A DNA stretch of 25,157 nucleotides, taken from NCBI GenBank assembly GCA_002470165.1, contig DKNF01000265.1:315-25471 (forward strand), given 5' to 3'. The notes beneath the pieces were generated by a model. That model saw only the letters and a list, made by a program, of their open reading frames with translations. It was not told the DNA's origin and ran no database searches. The translations under genes were made by a program, and so were the position numbers. This stretch comes from Betaproteobacteria bacterium UBA7395 (GTDB lineage Bacteria > Pseudomonadota > Gammaproteobacteria > Burkholderiales > Rhodocyclaceae). Shown here in pieces: positions 1-8,158 of this stretch (its first letter is position 1; each line of letters begins with the position of its first letter).

Positions 1-135
1 CTGGAAGAAGTCGGCAAGCAGTTCGACGTCACCCGCGAGCGTATCCGCCAGATCGAAGCCAAGGCACTGCGCAAGCTGCGCCACCCGAGCCGCTCCGACA
101 AACTGCGCAGCTTCCTCGACCCGACCGGCAACTAA
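1..135 (+). CDS. rpoD: RNA polymerase sigma factor RpoD (sigma-70), 3' end only
   Basis: This is the last 44 codons of the primary sigma factor; the rest lies upstream of the window. The visible part is the region 4.2 helix-turn-helix that contacts the -35 promoter element (motifs [15 protein letters not shown] and [11 protein letters not shown]), ending in the typical short tail SFLDPTGN and a TAA stop. RpoD directs core RNA polymerase to housekeeping promoters. A tRNA gene begins 7 nt after the stop codon, with the first clear terminator beyond it, so the two are probably in one transcript. Identification is very secure because region 4.2 is almost invariant in proteobacteria. Confidence 0.97.
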   Translation: MEEVGKQFDVTRERIRQIEAKALRKLRHPSRSDKLRSFLDPTGN

Positions 136-142
136 GCTTTCC

Positions 143-219
143 GGGCCTGTAGCTCAGTTGGTCAGAGCAGAGGACTCATAATCCTTTGGTCCAGGGTTCA
201 AGTCCCTGCGGGCCCACCA
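143..219 (+). tRNA. tRNA with CAU anticodon, probably tRNA-Ile2 (lysidine-modified)
   Basis: A 77-nt cloverleaf with encoded CCA. The acceptor stem GGGCCTG/CGGGCCC pairs fully (one G-U type pair), the D arm has GCTCAG...AGAGC, the T arm has GGTTCAAGTCC and the anticodon loop is CTCATAA. A CAU anticodon can be Met or Ile2. Known identity rules favour Ile2: TilS, which makes lysidine at C34, recognises consecutive C4-G69 and C5-G68 pairs, and both are present here, while the other CAU tRNA in this window (21572-21648) lacks them. It starts 7 nt after rpoD and is followed by a strong terminator, so it may be released from the rpoD mRNA by processing. The fold is certain; Ile2 rather than Met is an inference. 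Confidence 0.92.
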
Positions 220-229
220 ACGACCCCGC

Positions 230-259
230 AAACAGGACCGCCAAGCGGTCCTGTTTTTT
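230..259 (+). terminator. Rho-independent terminator after rpoD/tRNA
   Basis: A perfect 12-bp stem (arms 230-241 and 245-256) closes a CAA triloop and runs into a T tract (254-259). It sits 10 nt after the tRNA CCA and would end the rpoD-tRNA transcript. The following acyltransferase therefore needs its own promoter, which I cannot point to in the 49 nt before its start. Confidence 0.93.
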
Positions 260-308
260 GTTTCACCCCGTCTCGACCCACCCAACCAACACCCTAGAAC
301 AAACCACC

Positions 309-2174
309 ATGGATTACAGACGAGAAATCGATGGACTTCGTGCTCTAGCGGTAGTGCCAGTCATTCTGTTCCACGCAGGATTCCAGACCTTTGGCGGGGG
401 TTTTGTCGGCGTCGACATCTTTTTCGTCATCAGCGGTTACCTGATCACCAGCATCATCCTGGCTGAAAGGGACGCCGGCACATTCAAGCTTTCCGGTTTT
501 TACGAGCGTCGGGCCAGACGCATCTTGCCGGCGCTATTCGTGGTCATGCTCACCAGCCTGCCCTTCGCCTGGTTCTGGCTGCTTCCGCGAGAAATGCAGG
601 ACTTTTCCGAAAGTCTCTTTGCCGTAACTCTCTTTTTATCGAACCATCTTTTCCTGAGCGAAAGCGGCTACTTCGCAACCGCCGCAGAAGCAAAACCACT
701 GTTGCACACCTGGAGCCTGGCCGTGGAAGAGCAGTATTACCTGCTCTTCCCCCTCCTGCTGGCCCTGACCTGGCGATTCGGAAAACGACTGATGGCTATC
801 GTATTGCTTGCCATGGCAATCGGCAGCCTGGTTCTAGCCAATTCACTCGTCCACAGCCGGCCGGATGCCGCATTCTTCCTGCTGCCAACACGGGCTTGGG
901 AATTACTGATCGGCGCCTTGATCGCATTTCGCATTTTCAAAAGCGATCAAACCGAAACCTGGATCAAGCAAGCAGGCGCAGCTACCGGCTTGGGACTGAT
1001 TACTTATGCCATCGTGTTTTTTGGCGAAGACACGCCTTTCCCCGGCGTACACGCCCTGGTTCCGACCATCGGGGCCGGATTGATCATCCTGTTCGCAACC
1101 GACCGGACGCTGGTCGGTAAAATCCTGGGCAGCCGCATGCTGGTCGGGATTGGCCTGGTCAGCTACAGCGCCTATCTCTGGCATCAACCGCTACTCGCTT
1201 TTGCCAGACACATCAGTCCCAACCACCCGTCGCAACTCATGATGGGCTCCCTGGCAGTCAGTTCGATGGGGTTGGCTTATTTCACCTGGAAATATGTCGA
1301 AACACCATTCCGGGACAGAACTCGCTTCAGCCGCCGCCAGATATTCATGTATGCACTGGCTGGCAGCCTGTTCTTCGCCGGCATCGGTATCGCCGGTTAT
1401 CTGACAAAGGGCTTCGAAGGACGTCTGACCGAAAGCCAGCGCAGCCTGATCGCCCTTGAAAAATATGATTACAGCCAGATCTATCGATCAGGCGCCTGTT
1501 TCATCGACATCAACCGGGAAAAGGACGAGTTTTCCGACGAATGCCGGAACAGGAGCAAGGATGCGGTGACCCTCGTCTGGGGCGACTCCCATGCTGCGGC
1601 TCTTTCCTATGGCTTGAGGCAAAACACGGAAGTCAGTCAATACACCTCGAGCGGGTGCCCGCCACTGGTCAGTGGCATCGGCAACTGGCGCCCCAAGTGC
1701 AGACAATTGAATGATTTCGTTCAGGAAGAAATCAGGCAGTCGAAGCCCGCTGCGATTTTCCTCCATGCAAACTGGATCGCGTACGACAAGGCTGACCCGC
1801 GCTCGCGGCTGGAGGAAACAATCAATTTCATCAAACAGGTCTCCCCGGAGTCATCAATCACCATCATTGGCCCGGTTCCGCAATGGCGCCCCTCCTTGCC
1901 CGCATTCATTGCCAAGAAACACCTGAGCCTGAGTGAGGTAGATCTATTGCACACCCCGGAATTTGAAGAATTGAGCCTGATGGACGAGGCACTGGAAGCT
2001 GTTGCCAGAGAGCAGGACGTCGGCTTCCTGTCTGCACTGGAAGCGCTCTGTGACGGCTCCCGCTGTCAGGCCACGGTCAAATCCGGCGAAACAAACACCC
2101 TGACGATCTGGGATTATGGCCACCTGACCAAGGAAGGCTCGCTGTTGCTAGCCGCCAGACTGTTCTCCCGGTAA
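309..2174 (+). CDS. OafA/YrhL-type acyltransferase with C-terminal SGNH domain
   Basis: A 621-residue integral membrane O-acyltransferase. The N-terminal half is an acyltransferase-3 domain with many membrane segments: it opens MDYRREIDGLRALAVV, with a catalytic-type His at about residue 22 (LFHAG) and the GVDIFFVISGYLIT motif. The C-terminal part is a periplasmic SGNH domain with WGDSHA (Ser about 427) and WDYGHL (Asp 602, His 605). Proteins of this layout transfer acetyl or similar groups to LPS O-antigen or other surface glycans. The start at 309 was chosen because the family's conserved N-terminus begins there; an in-frame extension to 186 would run back into the tRNA and terminator. The gene is visibly lower in GC than its neighbours, suggesting acquisition. 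The glycan it modifies cannot be read from sequence. Confidence 0.93.
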   Translation: MDYRREIDGLRALAVVPVILFHAGFQTFGGGFVGVDIFFVISGYLITSIILAERDAGTFKLSGFYERRARRILPALFVVMLTSLPFAWFWLLPREMQDFSESLFAVTLFLSNHLFLSESGYFATAAEAKPLLHTWSLAVEEQYYLLFPLLLALTWRFGKRLMAIVLLAMAIGSLVLANSLVHSRPDAAFFLLPTRAWELLIGALIAFRIFKSDQTETWIKQAGAATGLGLITYAIVFFGEDTPFPGVHALVPTIGAGLIILFATDRTLVGKILGSRMLVGIGLVSYSAYLWHQPLLAFARHISPNHPSQLMMGSLAVSSMGLAYFTWKYVETPFRDRTRFSRRQIFMYALAGSLFFAGIGIAGYLTKGFEGRLTESQRSLIALEKYDYSQIYRSGACFIDINREKDEFSDECRNRSKDAVTLVWGDSHAAALSYGLRQNTEVSQYTSSGCPPLVSGIGNWRPKCRQLNDFVQEEIRQSKPAAIFLHANWIAYDKADPRSRLEETINFIKQVSPESSITIIGPVPQWRPSLPAFIAKKHLSLSEVDLLHTPEFEELSLMDEALEAVAREQDVGFLSALEALCDGSRCQATVKSGETNTLTIWDYGHLTKEGSLLLAARLFSR

Positions 2175-2228
2175 TTTGGCGCACCTCGATGAAACGCATG
2201 CTGCATCCCTTACCGAAAACCTGATGAG

Positions 2229-3116
2229 ATGCTGACCCGAATCTTCAGCCTTCTGCCTGTCGCACTCCTCTGGCTGCTGCATTTCCTGCCGTTGTCGCTA
2301 TTGGTGCCGCTCGGACAGGCCTGCGGCGCCTTGCTCTACCGCCTCGGTGGCCGGCGGCGAAAAATCGCCGAAATCAATATTGCGCTCTGCTTTCCCGAGC
2401 TCTCCGCCGACGAACGCACAACACGGGTAAAGGCACACTTCTCCTGGCTTGGAAGAAGCATACTGGAGCGCAGCGTCCTGTGGTGGGGCAGTCGCAAGCG
2501 CATCGAGGAAATGGTCCAGGTCACGGGCGAAGAAAAAATTCATGCGGCACTCGCCGAGGGCAAGCCGGTAATCCTGCTTGCACCGCATTTTCTGGGGCTG
2601 GATGCCGGCGGTGTCGCCATCACCATGCGCTTCGACATCGTCAGCATCTACTCCGAGCAAAGCAATCCCGTTTTCAACCAAGTGCTGCTGCGGGGGCGCA
2701 GCCGTTTTGGCAATCAACTGCTGCTATCACGACAGGATGGCGTCCGGGCGACAGTCAAGGCAATGAAGGCCGGACGGCCGTTCTACTATCTGCCTGACCT
2801 CAATCCGCGTCGTCGCGATGCAGTATTCGTTCCTTTCTTCGGCATCCAGACGGCCACAATCACCGGACTGCCACGTCTGGCCAAAGCGGCCGGCGCCGTC
2901 GTCCTGCCTTGCCTCACCCGCATGCTGCCGGGCAGCAACGGTTATGAAGTCACGATCGGCGATGCCTGGACCGATTTTCCCGGCCCCGACGCGGTCGCTG
3001 ACGCGGCGCGCATGAATGCCTGGATCGAATCGGCAATCCGCACCATGCCCGAGCAGTACTACTGGGTTCACCGCCGCTTCAAGACCCGCCCCGAGGGCGA
3101 GAAGCGCTATTACTGA
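2229..3116 (+). CDS. LpxL/HtrB-family lysophospholipid (lipid A late) acyltransferase
   Basis: A 295-residue inner-membrane acyltransferase of the LpxL/LpxM family, which adds a secondary acyl chain to lipid A precursors from acyl-ACP at the cytoplasmic face. The family's catalytic HX4D motif is seen as HFLGLD (His120-Asp125). An N-terminal hydrophobic anchor covers about residues 5-35, and the downstream LPDLN...VFVPFFG motif is at about residues 188-205. Length is typical. It starts 54 nt after the OafA-like gene and is followed after 10 nt by a kinase-fold gene, so it probably heads the LPS-modification operon. Whether it is the LpxL or LpxM enzyme, and which acyl chain it uses, cannot be told here. 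Confidence 0.9.
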   Translation: MLTRIFSLLPVALLWLLHFLPLSLLVPLGQACGALLYRLGGRRRKIAEINIALCFPELSADERTTRVKAHFSWLGRSILERSVLWWGSRKRIEEMVQVTGEEKIHAALAEGKPVILLAPHFLGLDAGGVAITMRFDIVSIYSEQSNPVFNQVLLRGRSRFGNQLLLSRQDGVRATVKAMKAGRPFYYLPDLNPRRRDAVFVPFFGIQTATITGLPRLAKAAGAVVLPCLTRMLPGSNGYEVTIGDAWTDFPGPDAVADAARMNAWIESAIRTMPEQYYWVHRRFKTRPEGEKRYY

Positions 3117-3126
3117 GTACCTGGCC

Positions 3127-3813
3127 ATGTCAGACACGCCGACTCTCGAACAATTACCCCGCACCTTCGACGAATGGTGGTCAGCCCCCGGCCAGTGGGT
3201 CGAGGAACCGAACCAGGCGCGCTCTGGCTGGAGTGGCGTGATGCGGGTTTTCGTCGGCGAGGCCTTGTACTACGTCAAGAAACAACACAATTACTCCTGC
3301 CGAACCTGGAAGCATCCCCTCTCGGGCATCCCCACCGTCAGCCGGGAGTTCCAGAACATCCTCGCGCTCTCACTTCTGGACCTGCCTGCACCTGTGCCCG
3401 TCTTTCACGGCACACGCAAGTCTGCCGGCAACCGGGACGCGATCCTGGTCACTGAAGCACTGGATGGATTCGTCGACTTCGACCATCTGCCGCCACTGAG
3501 CGACGCGCAGGCGAAGCAACTGGCCGAACTGGCCGGCTGCGCGGTCGGCCGCCTGCACCGTGCCGGTTTCCGTCACGGCTGCCTGTACGGCAAGCACCTG
3601 ATGGCCAAGCATATCGACAGCGCTCCCGAAATTGCCTTCATCGATCTGGAAAAACTCCGGCCAGCCATTTTCAGGGCACGCGCCATCCGCCACGACCTTG
3701 AACAATTGCAGCGTCGCCAGGGCATCTGGAACACAACTCACTGGCAGGCCTTTCTGGCAGCGCACGAGTGCGCACTGAAGGGGCAGGCCACGGCATCGGG
3801 CAAGGTATACTAG
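3127..3813 (+). CDS. InaA-like lipopolysaccharide kinase-family protein
   Basis: A 228-residue protein of the Kdo/WaaP-InaA kinase-like family. An N-lobe lysine pair lies in YYVKKQ (residues 51-52), the catalytic-loop equivalent is RHGCLYGKH (residues 149-157) and the metal-binding loop is FIDLEK (Asp173). The usual catalytic HxD is HGC here, with Cys152 in place of Asp; I recall this as a feature of InaA-type proteins, so it may be a divergent or regulatory kinase rather than a broken one. The ATG at 3127 is 10 nt after the LpxL-type gene. Family members phosphorylate heptose or Kdo in the LPS core or are linked to stress. Substrate is unknown. The reading frame also opens further upstream, but that would overlap the preceding gene. 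Confidence 0.82.
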   Translation: MSDTPTLEQLPRTFDEWWSAPGQWVEEPNQARSGWSGVMRVFVGEALYYVKKQHNYSCRTWKHPLSGIPTVSREFQNILALSLLDLPAPVPVFHGTRKSAGNRDAILVTEALDGFVDFDHLPPLSDAQAKQLAELAGCAVGRLHRAGFRHGCLYGKHLMAKHIDSAPEIAFIDLEKLRPAIFRARAIRHDLEQLQRRQGIWNTTHWQAFLAAHECALKGQATASGKVY

Positions 3814-3848
3814 CCCCCGGCATAGACATTCATCACGAGAACAACACC

Positions 3849-5603
3849 TTGGCACTGACCATCCTCGGCCTTTCCGGCGCCCTCACCCACGACCCTTCGG
3901 CAGCCCTGTACATCGACGGCAAGCTCGTCGCCGCCGCCGAAGAAGAGCGCTTCGTCCGCGACAAGCATGCCAAGAACCGCATGCCCTACGAAGCCGCCCG
4001 CTTCTGCCTGGATTTCGCCGGCATCAAGCCGAAGGACGTCACCGCCGTGGCCATTCCCTTCGCGCCGATCAGCCTGGCCGACAAGGCCCGCTGGCACTAT
4101 GCCAAACGCTACTGGTACGCCCCCGACCGCGCGCTCGACGCGCTGCTCACCGGCAACCGCCGCTTCAAGCGCTACAAGAAACGCATTGAATGGTGCCTGG
4201 CACAGCTCGGCTTCGATCTTTCGAAGACCGAAATCATCCCGGTCGAGCACCACCTGACGCACGCCTCCTCCGCCTACCACTGCTCCGGCTTCACCGAAAA
4301 AACGGCGATCCTCGGCATCGACGGCAAGGGCGAATACGCCACCACCTTCTTCGGCGTCGGCGAGAACGGCAAGATCCGCAAGATCAAGGAGTTCTACGAT
4401 CCGGATTCGCTCGGCGGCCTGTACGGCGCGATCACCGAATACCTCGGCTTCGAGATGCTCGACGGCGAATACAAGGTGATGGGCATGGCGCCCTACGGCG
4501 ACCCGAGCAAGTACGACTTCTCGCGCCTGGCCAAGTTCGAGAACGGCGAACTGATCATCAACACCGACTACGCCAACGTGATCGGCTTCCGCCGCTACAA
4601 GGAAAAGGGCAAGGGTTACTACTTCTCCCCCAAACTGATCGAATGGCTGGGCCCGATGCGCCACGGCGACATCGCCGACGACCCGTACATCCACTACGCG
4701 GCGAGCATGCAGAAGCTGTTCGAGGACCTGGCGCTGCAGATGATGGACTACTACCTGGGCGACATCCTCAAGGAAACCGGCAAGCTGGTCTTCGCCGGCG
4801 GTGGCGCGCTCAACGTCAAGCTGAACCAGAAGATCATCGCCCGCCCGGAACTCAAGGAACTCTTCGTCCAGCCGGCCTCCGGCGACGCCGGTACCGCCAT
4901 CGGCGCCGCCGCCTACGTCTCGGTCGAACGCGGCGTGCCGGTCGAGAAGATGGAGCACGTCTACCTCGGCCCGCAATACAGCAACGAGGACGTCATCGCC
5001 GCCTGTGCCCGCCATCCGGCCAAGCCGCAATACGAAGTCATCGCCAATGGCGACACCGCCGTGCCCGAACGCATCGCGCAGATCCTCGCCGACGGCAACC
5101 CGGTCGCCTGGTTCCAGGGACGAATGGAATTCGGCCCGCGCGCACTGGGCGGGCGCTCCATCCTCGGTTGCCCGAGCGCCCCCGGCGTCGCCGACCGGAT
5201 CAACGAACAGATCAAGTTCCGCGAACGCTGGCGCCCCTTCTGCCCGAGCATGCTCGACACGGTCGGCCCGCAGATGCTGGGCAACGACCACCCGGCGCCG
5301 TTCATGACCTTCACCTTCGAAGTCGCCGAGGAATGGAAGAGCCGCGTGCCGGAAGTCGTCCACGAAGACGGCACCTCGCGCGCCCAAGTCTTGAAGCGCG
5401 AGTACAACCCGCGCTACTACGACCTGATGAAGCAGATGGAAAAGCTCACCGGCAACGGCGTCGTGCTCAACACCTCGCTCAACCGCCGCGGCGAACCGAT
5501 GATCTGCTCGCCGACCGACGCGCTGAACATGTTCTACGGCTCCGACCTGCAGTACCTGATCATGCAGGACGTGCTGGTGGTCAAGCCGGGCACGGCAGGC
5601 TGA
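3849..5603 (+). CDS. Carbamoyltransferase, NodU/CmcH family (first paralog)
   Basis: A 584-residue enzyme of the NodU/TobZ/CmcH family, which moves carbamoyl from carbamoyl phosphate via a carbamoyl-adenylate to a sugar hydroxyl. The N-terminal Kae1-like domain holds the metal-binding motif HHLTHASSAY (His134, His135, His138). The C-terminal YrdC-like domain holds FQGRMEFGPRALGGRS from residue 422. I chose a TTG start because the family's conserved GLSGALTHDPSAAL block begins immediately after it, and the first in-frame ATG is too far inside. It lies 35 nt after the InaA-like gene and 16 nt before a methyltransferase. Its length is close to what I recall for P. aeruginosa WapO, which carbamoylates core heptose; that role here is inference. 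Confidence 0.92.
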   Translation: MALTILGLSGALTHDPSAALYIDGKLVAAAEEERFVRDKHAKNRMPYEAARFCLDFAGIKPKDVTAVAIPFAPISLADKARWHYAKRYWYAPDRALDALLTGNRRFKRYKKRIEWCLAQLGFDLSKTEIIPVEHHLTHASSAYHCSGFTEKTAILGIDGKGEYATTFFGVGENGKIRKIKEFYDPDSLGGLYGAITEYLGFEMLDGEYKVMGMAPYGDPSKYDFSRLAKFENGELIINTDYANVIGFRRYKEKGKGYYFSPKLIEWLGPMRHGDIADDPYIHYAASMQKLFEDLALQMMDYYLGDILKETGKLVFAGGGALNVKLNQKIIARPELKELFVQPASGDAGTAIGAAAYVSVERGVPVEKMEHVYLGPQYSNEDVIAACARHPAKPQYEVIANGDTAVPERIAQILADGNPVAWFQGRMEFGPRALGGRSILGCPSAPGVADRINEQIKFRERWRPFCPSMLDTVGPQMLGNDHPAPFMTFTFEVAEEWKSRVPEVVHEDGTSRAQVLKREYNPRYYDLMKQMEKLTGNGVVLNTSLNRRGEPMICSPTDALNMFYGSDLQYLIMQDVLVVKPGTAG

Positions 5604-5619
5604 GGCGGAGCGCACACCG

Positions 5620-6258
5620 ATGAGCAGCAGCGATATCGCCAAGTACTACGTCGCCCAGCGGCCGGAGTTCATCGACTTCGTCAAGGCCGAGGCGCCTTTC
5701 GCCCGCGCCATCGACATTGGCTGCGCCGGCGGCAGGCTGGGCAGCGAACTGGTGCGCCAGGGCATCGTCGGCAGTTGCGACGGCATCGAACCCTTCCCCG
5801 ACGCGGCCGCGCTGGCCAGCCAGTCGCTGAACCGGGTATGGACCGGCTCGCTCGAAGCCAACGCCGACAACGTCCCCTGGCCGGACTACGAGTTGCTGAT
5901 GATGGCCGACGTGCTCGAACACGTGGTCGATCCCTGGGCCGCCCTGCGCTTCCTGCACCAGGCCACCGCACCCGGCTGCCAGCTGGTCCTCAGCGTACCC
6001 AACATCCGCCACTACAAGGTCCTGCTGCCGCTGCTGTTCAAGGACGAATTCCGCTACCGCGACCACGGCATCATGGATTCGACCCACCTGCACTTCTACA
6101 CCGGCAGCAGCATCGTCGAAACGCTGAACGAATGCGGCTGGAAAGTCACCCGCCGCGACAGCCACATGAAACGCAGCTACCGCCGCTGGTACATGCCGAC
6201 CCGCCTGCTCGAACCCTTCGTCGCCGTCCAGTACCTGCTGATGGCCGAGAAGCAATGA
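5620..6258 (+). CDS. Class I SAM-dependent methyltransferase
   Basis: A 212-residue soluble methyltransferase. Motif I is IDIGCAGGRLG (residues 31-41), the acidic residue after strand 2 is in GIEPF (Glu57), and the post-motif MADVLEHVVDPW (residues 95-106) is typical of the Methyltransf_11/23 type that acts on sugars, lipids or small molecules. It begins 16 nt after the carbamoyltransferase and its stop overlaps the start of the next glycosyltransferase (ATGA), so it is clearly translated with them. A role in O-methylating an LPS core or surface sugar fits the context, but the acceptor is unknown. Confidence 0.9.
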   Translation: MSSSDIAKYYVAQRPEFIDFVKAEAPFARAIDIGCAGGRLGSELVRQGIVGSCDGIEPFPDAAALASQSLNRVWTGSLEANADNVPWPDYELLMMADVLEHVVDPWAALRFLHQATAPGCQLVLSVPNIRHYKVLLPLLFKDEFRYRDHGIMDSTHLHFYTGSSIVETLNECGWKVTRRDSHMKRSYRRWYMPTRLLEPFVAVQYLLMAEKQ

Positions 6259-7178
6259 GCCTGCCGCTGGTCAGCGTTGCCATTCCGGCTTACCGGCACG
6301 CCCATTTCATCGAGGCGACGCTGGCCTCGGTCTGCGCCCAGACCTATCCCGAACTCGAACTGGTGCTGATCGACGACGGGTCGCCCGACGATACCCTGGA
6401 AGTCGCCCGGCGTTTTCTGGAAAACCATCAGTCGCGCTTTCGCCGCATCGTGCTCGAACGGCGCCAGAACCAGGGCGTCAGCGCCAACTCGAATGCCTGC
6501 ATCGAAGCCTGCCAGGGCGAATGGGTGCACCTGCTCGGCTCGGACGACCTGATCTACCCGGACAAGATTGCCCGCATCCAGCAAGCCATCGCCGAATGGT
6601 CGACACATGACCTGGCGCTGGTCCATACCGATTGCGACTTCGTCGACCAAAACGGTCAGCAACTGACCCGCAGCGGCCTCCTGCCGCGGCCCGCCCCCGG
6701 CCCGCAGGACGGCGCCTGGCGCTGGATCTTCCTGGGCGAACATTCGATCTTCAACCCGAGTATCGCCCTGCACCGGGAGAAATTCCTGGCCATCGGCGGC
6801 TTCGATCGCAACCTCGCCCTCGAAGACATCGACTGCTGGCTGCGTCTCTCGGCCAGGCACGAAATCGCCCGCCTGCCCGAAGTCCTCGCCAGCTATCGCA
6901 AACACCCCGGCAACAGCCTGCTGCGCCGGGTGCGCATGCTCGGCGCGCAGTTCATCACCTACGCCAAGTTCGTCGAGGATCACCCGGGACTGGTGGATGA
7001 GGGCGACATCCGCCGACAGTTCCGCCGCAATGTCCGGCGCTTCTGGAAACGCATGCGCAAGACCCATCCCGGCCTGCTGCCCATGGTGCTGGGCGCCCAG
7101 TTGCGATCCTGGTTCGTCACCCCGACCGGCGCCGATTACCGGCGCTTCGGCGAACTGCTCAACCAGGCAGCTACCTGA
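6255..7178 (+). CDS. Family 2 glycosyltransferase
   Basis: A 307-residue GT-A fold glycosyltransferase. It has the N-terminal nucleotide-sugar block VSVAIPAYRH and LIDDGSPDDT (Asp40, Asp41) and the metal-binding LLGSDDL (Asp97-Asp98). The acceptor-side LEDIDCWLRL, with an ED pair, resembles the family's catalytic base region. No membrane segment is apparent, so it acts at the cytoplasmic face. Its ATG overlaps the methyltransferase stop, and its own stop overlaps by 8 nt the end of the convergent gene on the other strand, leaving no room for a terminator. It probably adds a core or outer-core sugar; donor and acceptor are not evident. Confidence 0.92.
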   Translation: MSLPLVSVAIPAYRHAHFIEATLASVCAQTYPELELVLIDDGSPDDTLEVARRFLENHQSRFRRIVLERRQNQGVSANSNACIEACQGEWVHLLGSDDLIYPDKIARIQQAIAEWSTHDLALVHTDCDFVDQNGQQLTRSGLLPRPAPGPQDGAWRWIFLGEHSIFNPSIALHREKFLAIGGFDRNLALEDIDCWLRLSARHEIARLPEVLASYRKHPGNSLLRRVRMLGAQFITYAKFVEDHPGLVDEGDIRRQFRRNVRRFWKRMRKTHPGLLPMVLGAQLRSWFVTPTGADYRRFGELLNQAAT

Positions 7179-8154
7179 GCAAGGCTTCGAGCTGCCGGTT
7201 CATGGTGGCGAACACCGGCGCCAGGTCATAACCGGCCAGCGCCCGCTGCCGGCCCGCTTCGCCCATCGCCGCACAGCGCCCGGCATCGCCGGCCAGCTCG
7301 ACCATCCGTGCGGCCCAGGCGGCATCGTCATCGACCAGGTAACCGGTCTGCCCATCGACGACAATCTCGGCATTGGCGCCGCAATTCGACGACACCACCG
7401 GCAAACCGGCCGCCATGTACTGCAGGACTTTCAGCGCGCATTTGCCGCGACTCCAGTCATCGTCGCGCATCGGCGCGATCCCGAAACGTGCCGAGGCCAG
7501 TTCGGCGGCTTCGCTATCCGCCTGCCAGCGCACTGCCAGCGTCGGCAGACCGGCGTCGGGCAAGTCGAAATCGGCGATGATCTTCAGCCGCAGCCGGGGC
7601 TCGCGCTGCGCCGCCAGACGTAGCGCCGGCAGGGCCTCGACCAGGTATTTCCGGGTCGAGCTGCTGCCGATCCAGACCGCATCAATGTGCTCGCCGTCCG
7701 CTTGGGTCGCCGGTTGCGCGTAACGCGCGACCTCGACGGCGGTCGGCAGCAGCGTCACCGCCGGATTGAAACGCGCTGCCTGCGCCGCCAGAAAGCCGTT
7801 GCCGGCGAAAACATGGTCGCAGGCTGCGATCATCCGCGCGAAGCGCTGCATCCGGGTCGGCGACGGCGAACCGTTGCTGTTGCAGAAGATGGCGTCGTCG
7901 AAATCGAAGGCCAGGCGCCGGGCGCAGCGACGCAGCAGCCAATGCAGGGGGGCGGGGAAAGTCTTGCGCAGGACGACCACGACATCGGCCGCCGCGGCCG
8001 CCGCCAACAGCCCCCCCCAGGTCTGCAGGCCACCGGACGCGCTCAGATGCTCGACCGTCCAGCCGGCCTCGCGGAAGCGCGGAAAGAATTGCAGGGCGCG
8101 ATAGCGGGTTGCCGAGGAATCCTCGCCCTTGGACAGGAACAGCAGTTTCTTCAC
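7171..8154 (-). CDS. Family 4 (group 1) glycosyltransferase with a poly-G tract
   Basis: A 327-residue GT-B type glycosyltransferase. The C-terminal donor-binding half contains KVLQYMAAGLPVVSS and NAEIVVDGQTGYLV, typical of GT4 enzymes; the N-terminal half starts MKKLLFLSKG and has a FDFDDAIF segment. The gene is last in a minus-strand operon, starting 4 nt after the stop of the glycosidase-like/kinase fusion gene. At codons 46-48 (W-G-G) there is a run of eight G on the coding strand (8011-8018), and a C run interrupted by one G follows further on. Such a tract early in a surface-glycan gene could slip and switch the gene off. The sugar transferred is unknown. Confidence 0.9.
   Translation of the reverse strand: MKKLLFLSKGEDSSATRYRALQFFPRFREAGWTVEHLSASGGLQTWGGLLAAAAAADVVVVLRKTFPAPLHWLLRRCARRLAFDFDDAIFCNSNGSPSPTRMQRFARMIAACDHVFAGNGFLAAQAARFNPAVTLLPTAVEVARYAQPATQADGEHIDAVWIGSSSTRKYLVEALPALRLAAQREPRLRLKIIADFDLPDAGLPTLAVRWQADSEAAELASARFGIAPMRDDDWSRGKCALKVLQYMAAGLPVVSSNCGANAEIVVDGQTGYLVDDDAAWAARMVELAGDAGRCAAMGEAGRQRALAGYDLAPVFATMNRQLEALLR
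8011..8018 (-). repeat. G8 homopolymer inside a glycosyltransferase gene
   Basis: Eight consecutive G on the minus (coding) strand, read as TGG GGG GGG at codons 46-48 of the GT4 gene. It is the longest mononucleotide run I noticed in the window. A gain or loss of one base would frameshift the enzyme near its N-terminus. It is in frame as sequenced. Confidence 0.9.
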
Positions 8155-8158
8155 GCGC

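Noticed and set aside
143..219. Prophage or island attachment site at the tRNA
   Set aside because: I saw no repeat of the tRNA 3' end elsewhere in the window and no integrase gene.
186..308. N-terminal extension of the OafA-like acyltransferase back to 186
   Set aside because: It runs through the 3' half of the tRNA and its terminator; the conserved family start is MDYRREIDGL at 309.
3806..3811. TATACT as a promoter for the first carbamoyltransferase
   Set aside because: It lies in the last codons of the upstream gene and has no -35 at a workable distance; the gene is well placed for co-transcription.
3810..5642. 610-residue antisense reading frame
   Set aside because: It mirrors the carbamoyltransferase gene; long antisense frames are common in high-GC DNA and its composition (Val/Ala/Asp/Gly-rich, no motif) is typical of a shadow.
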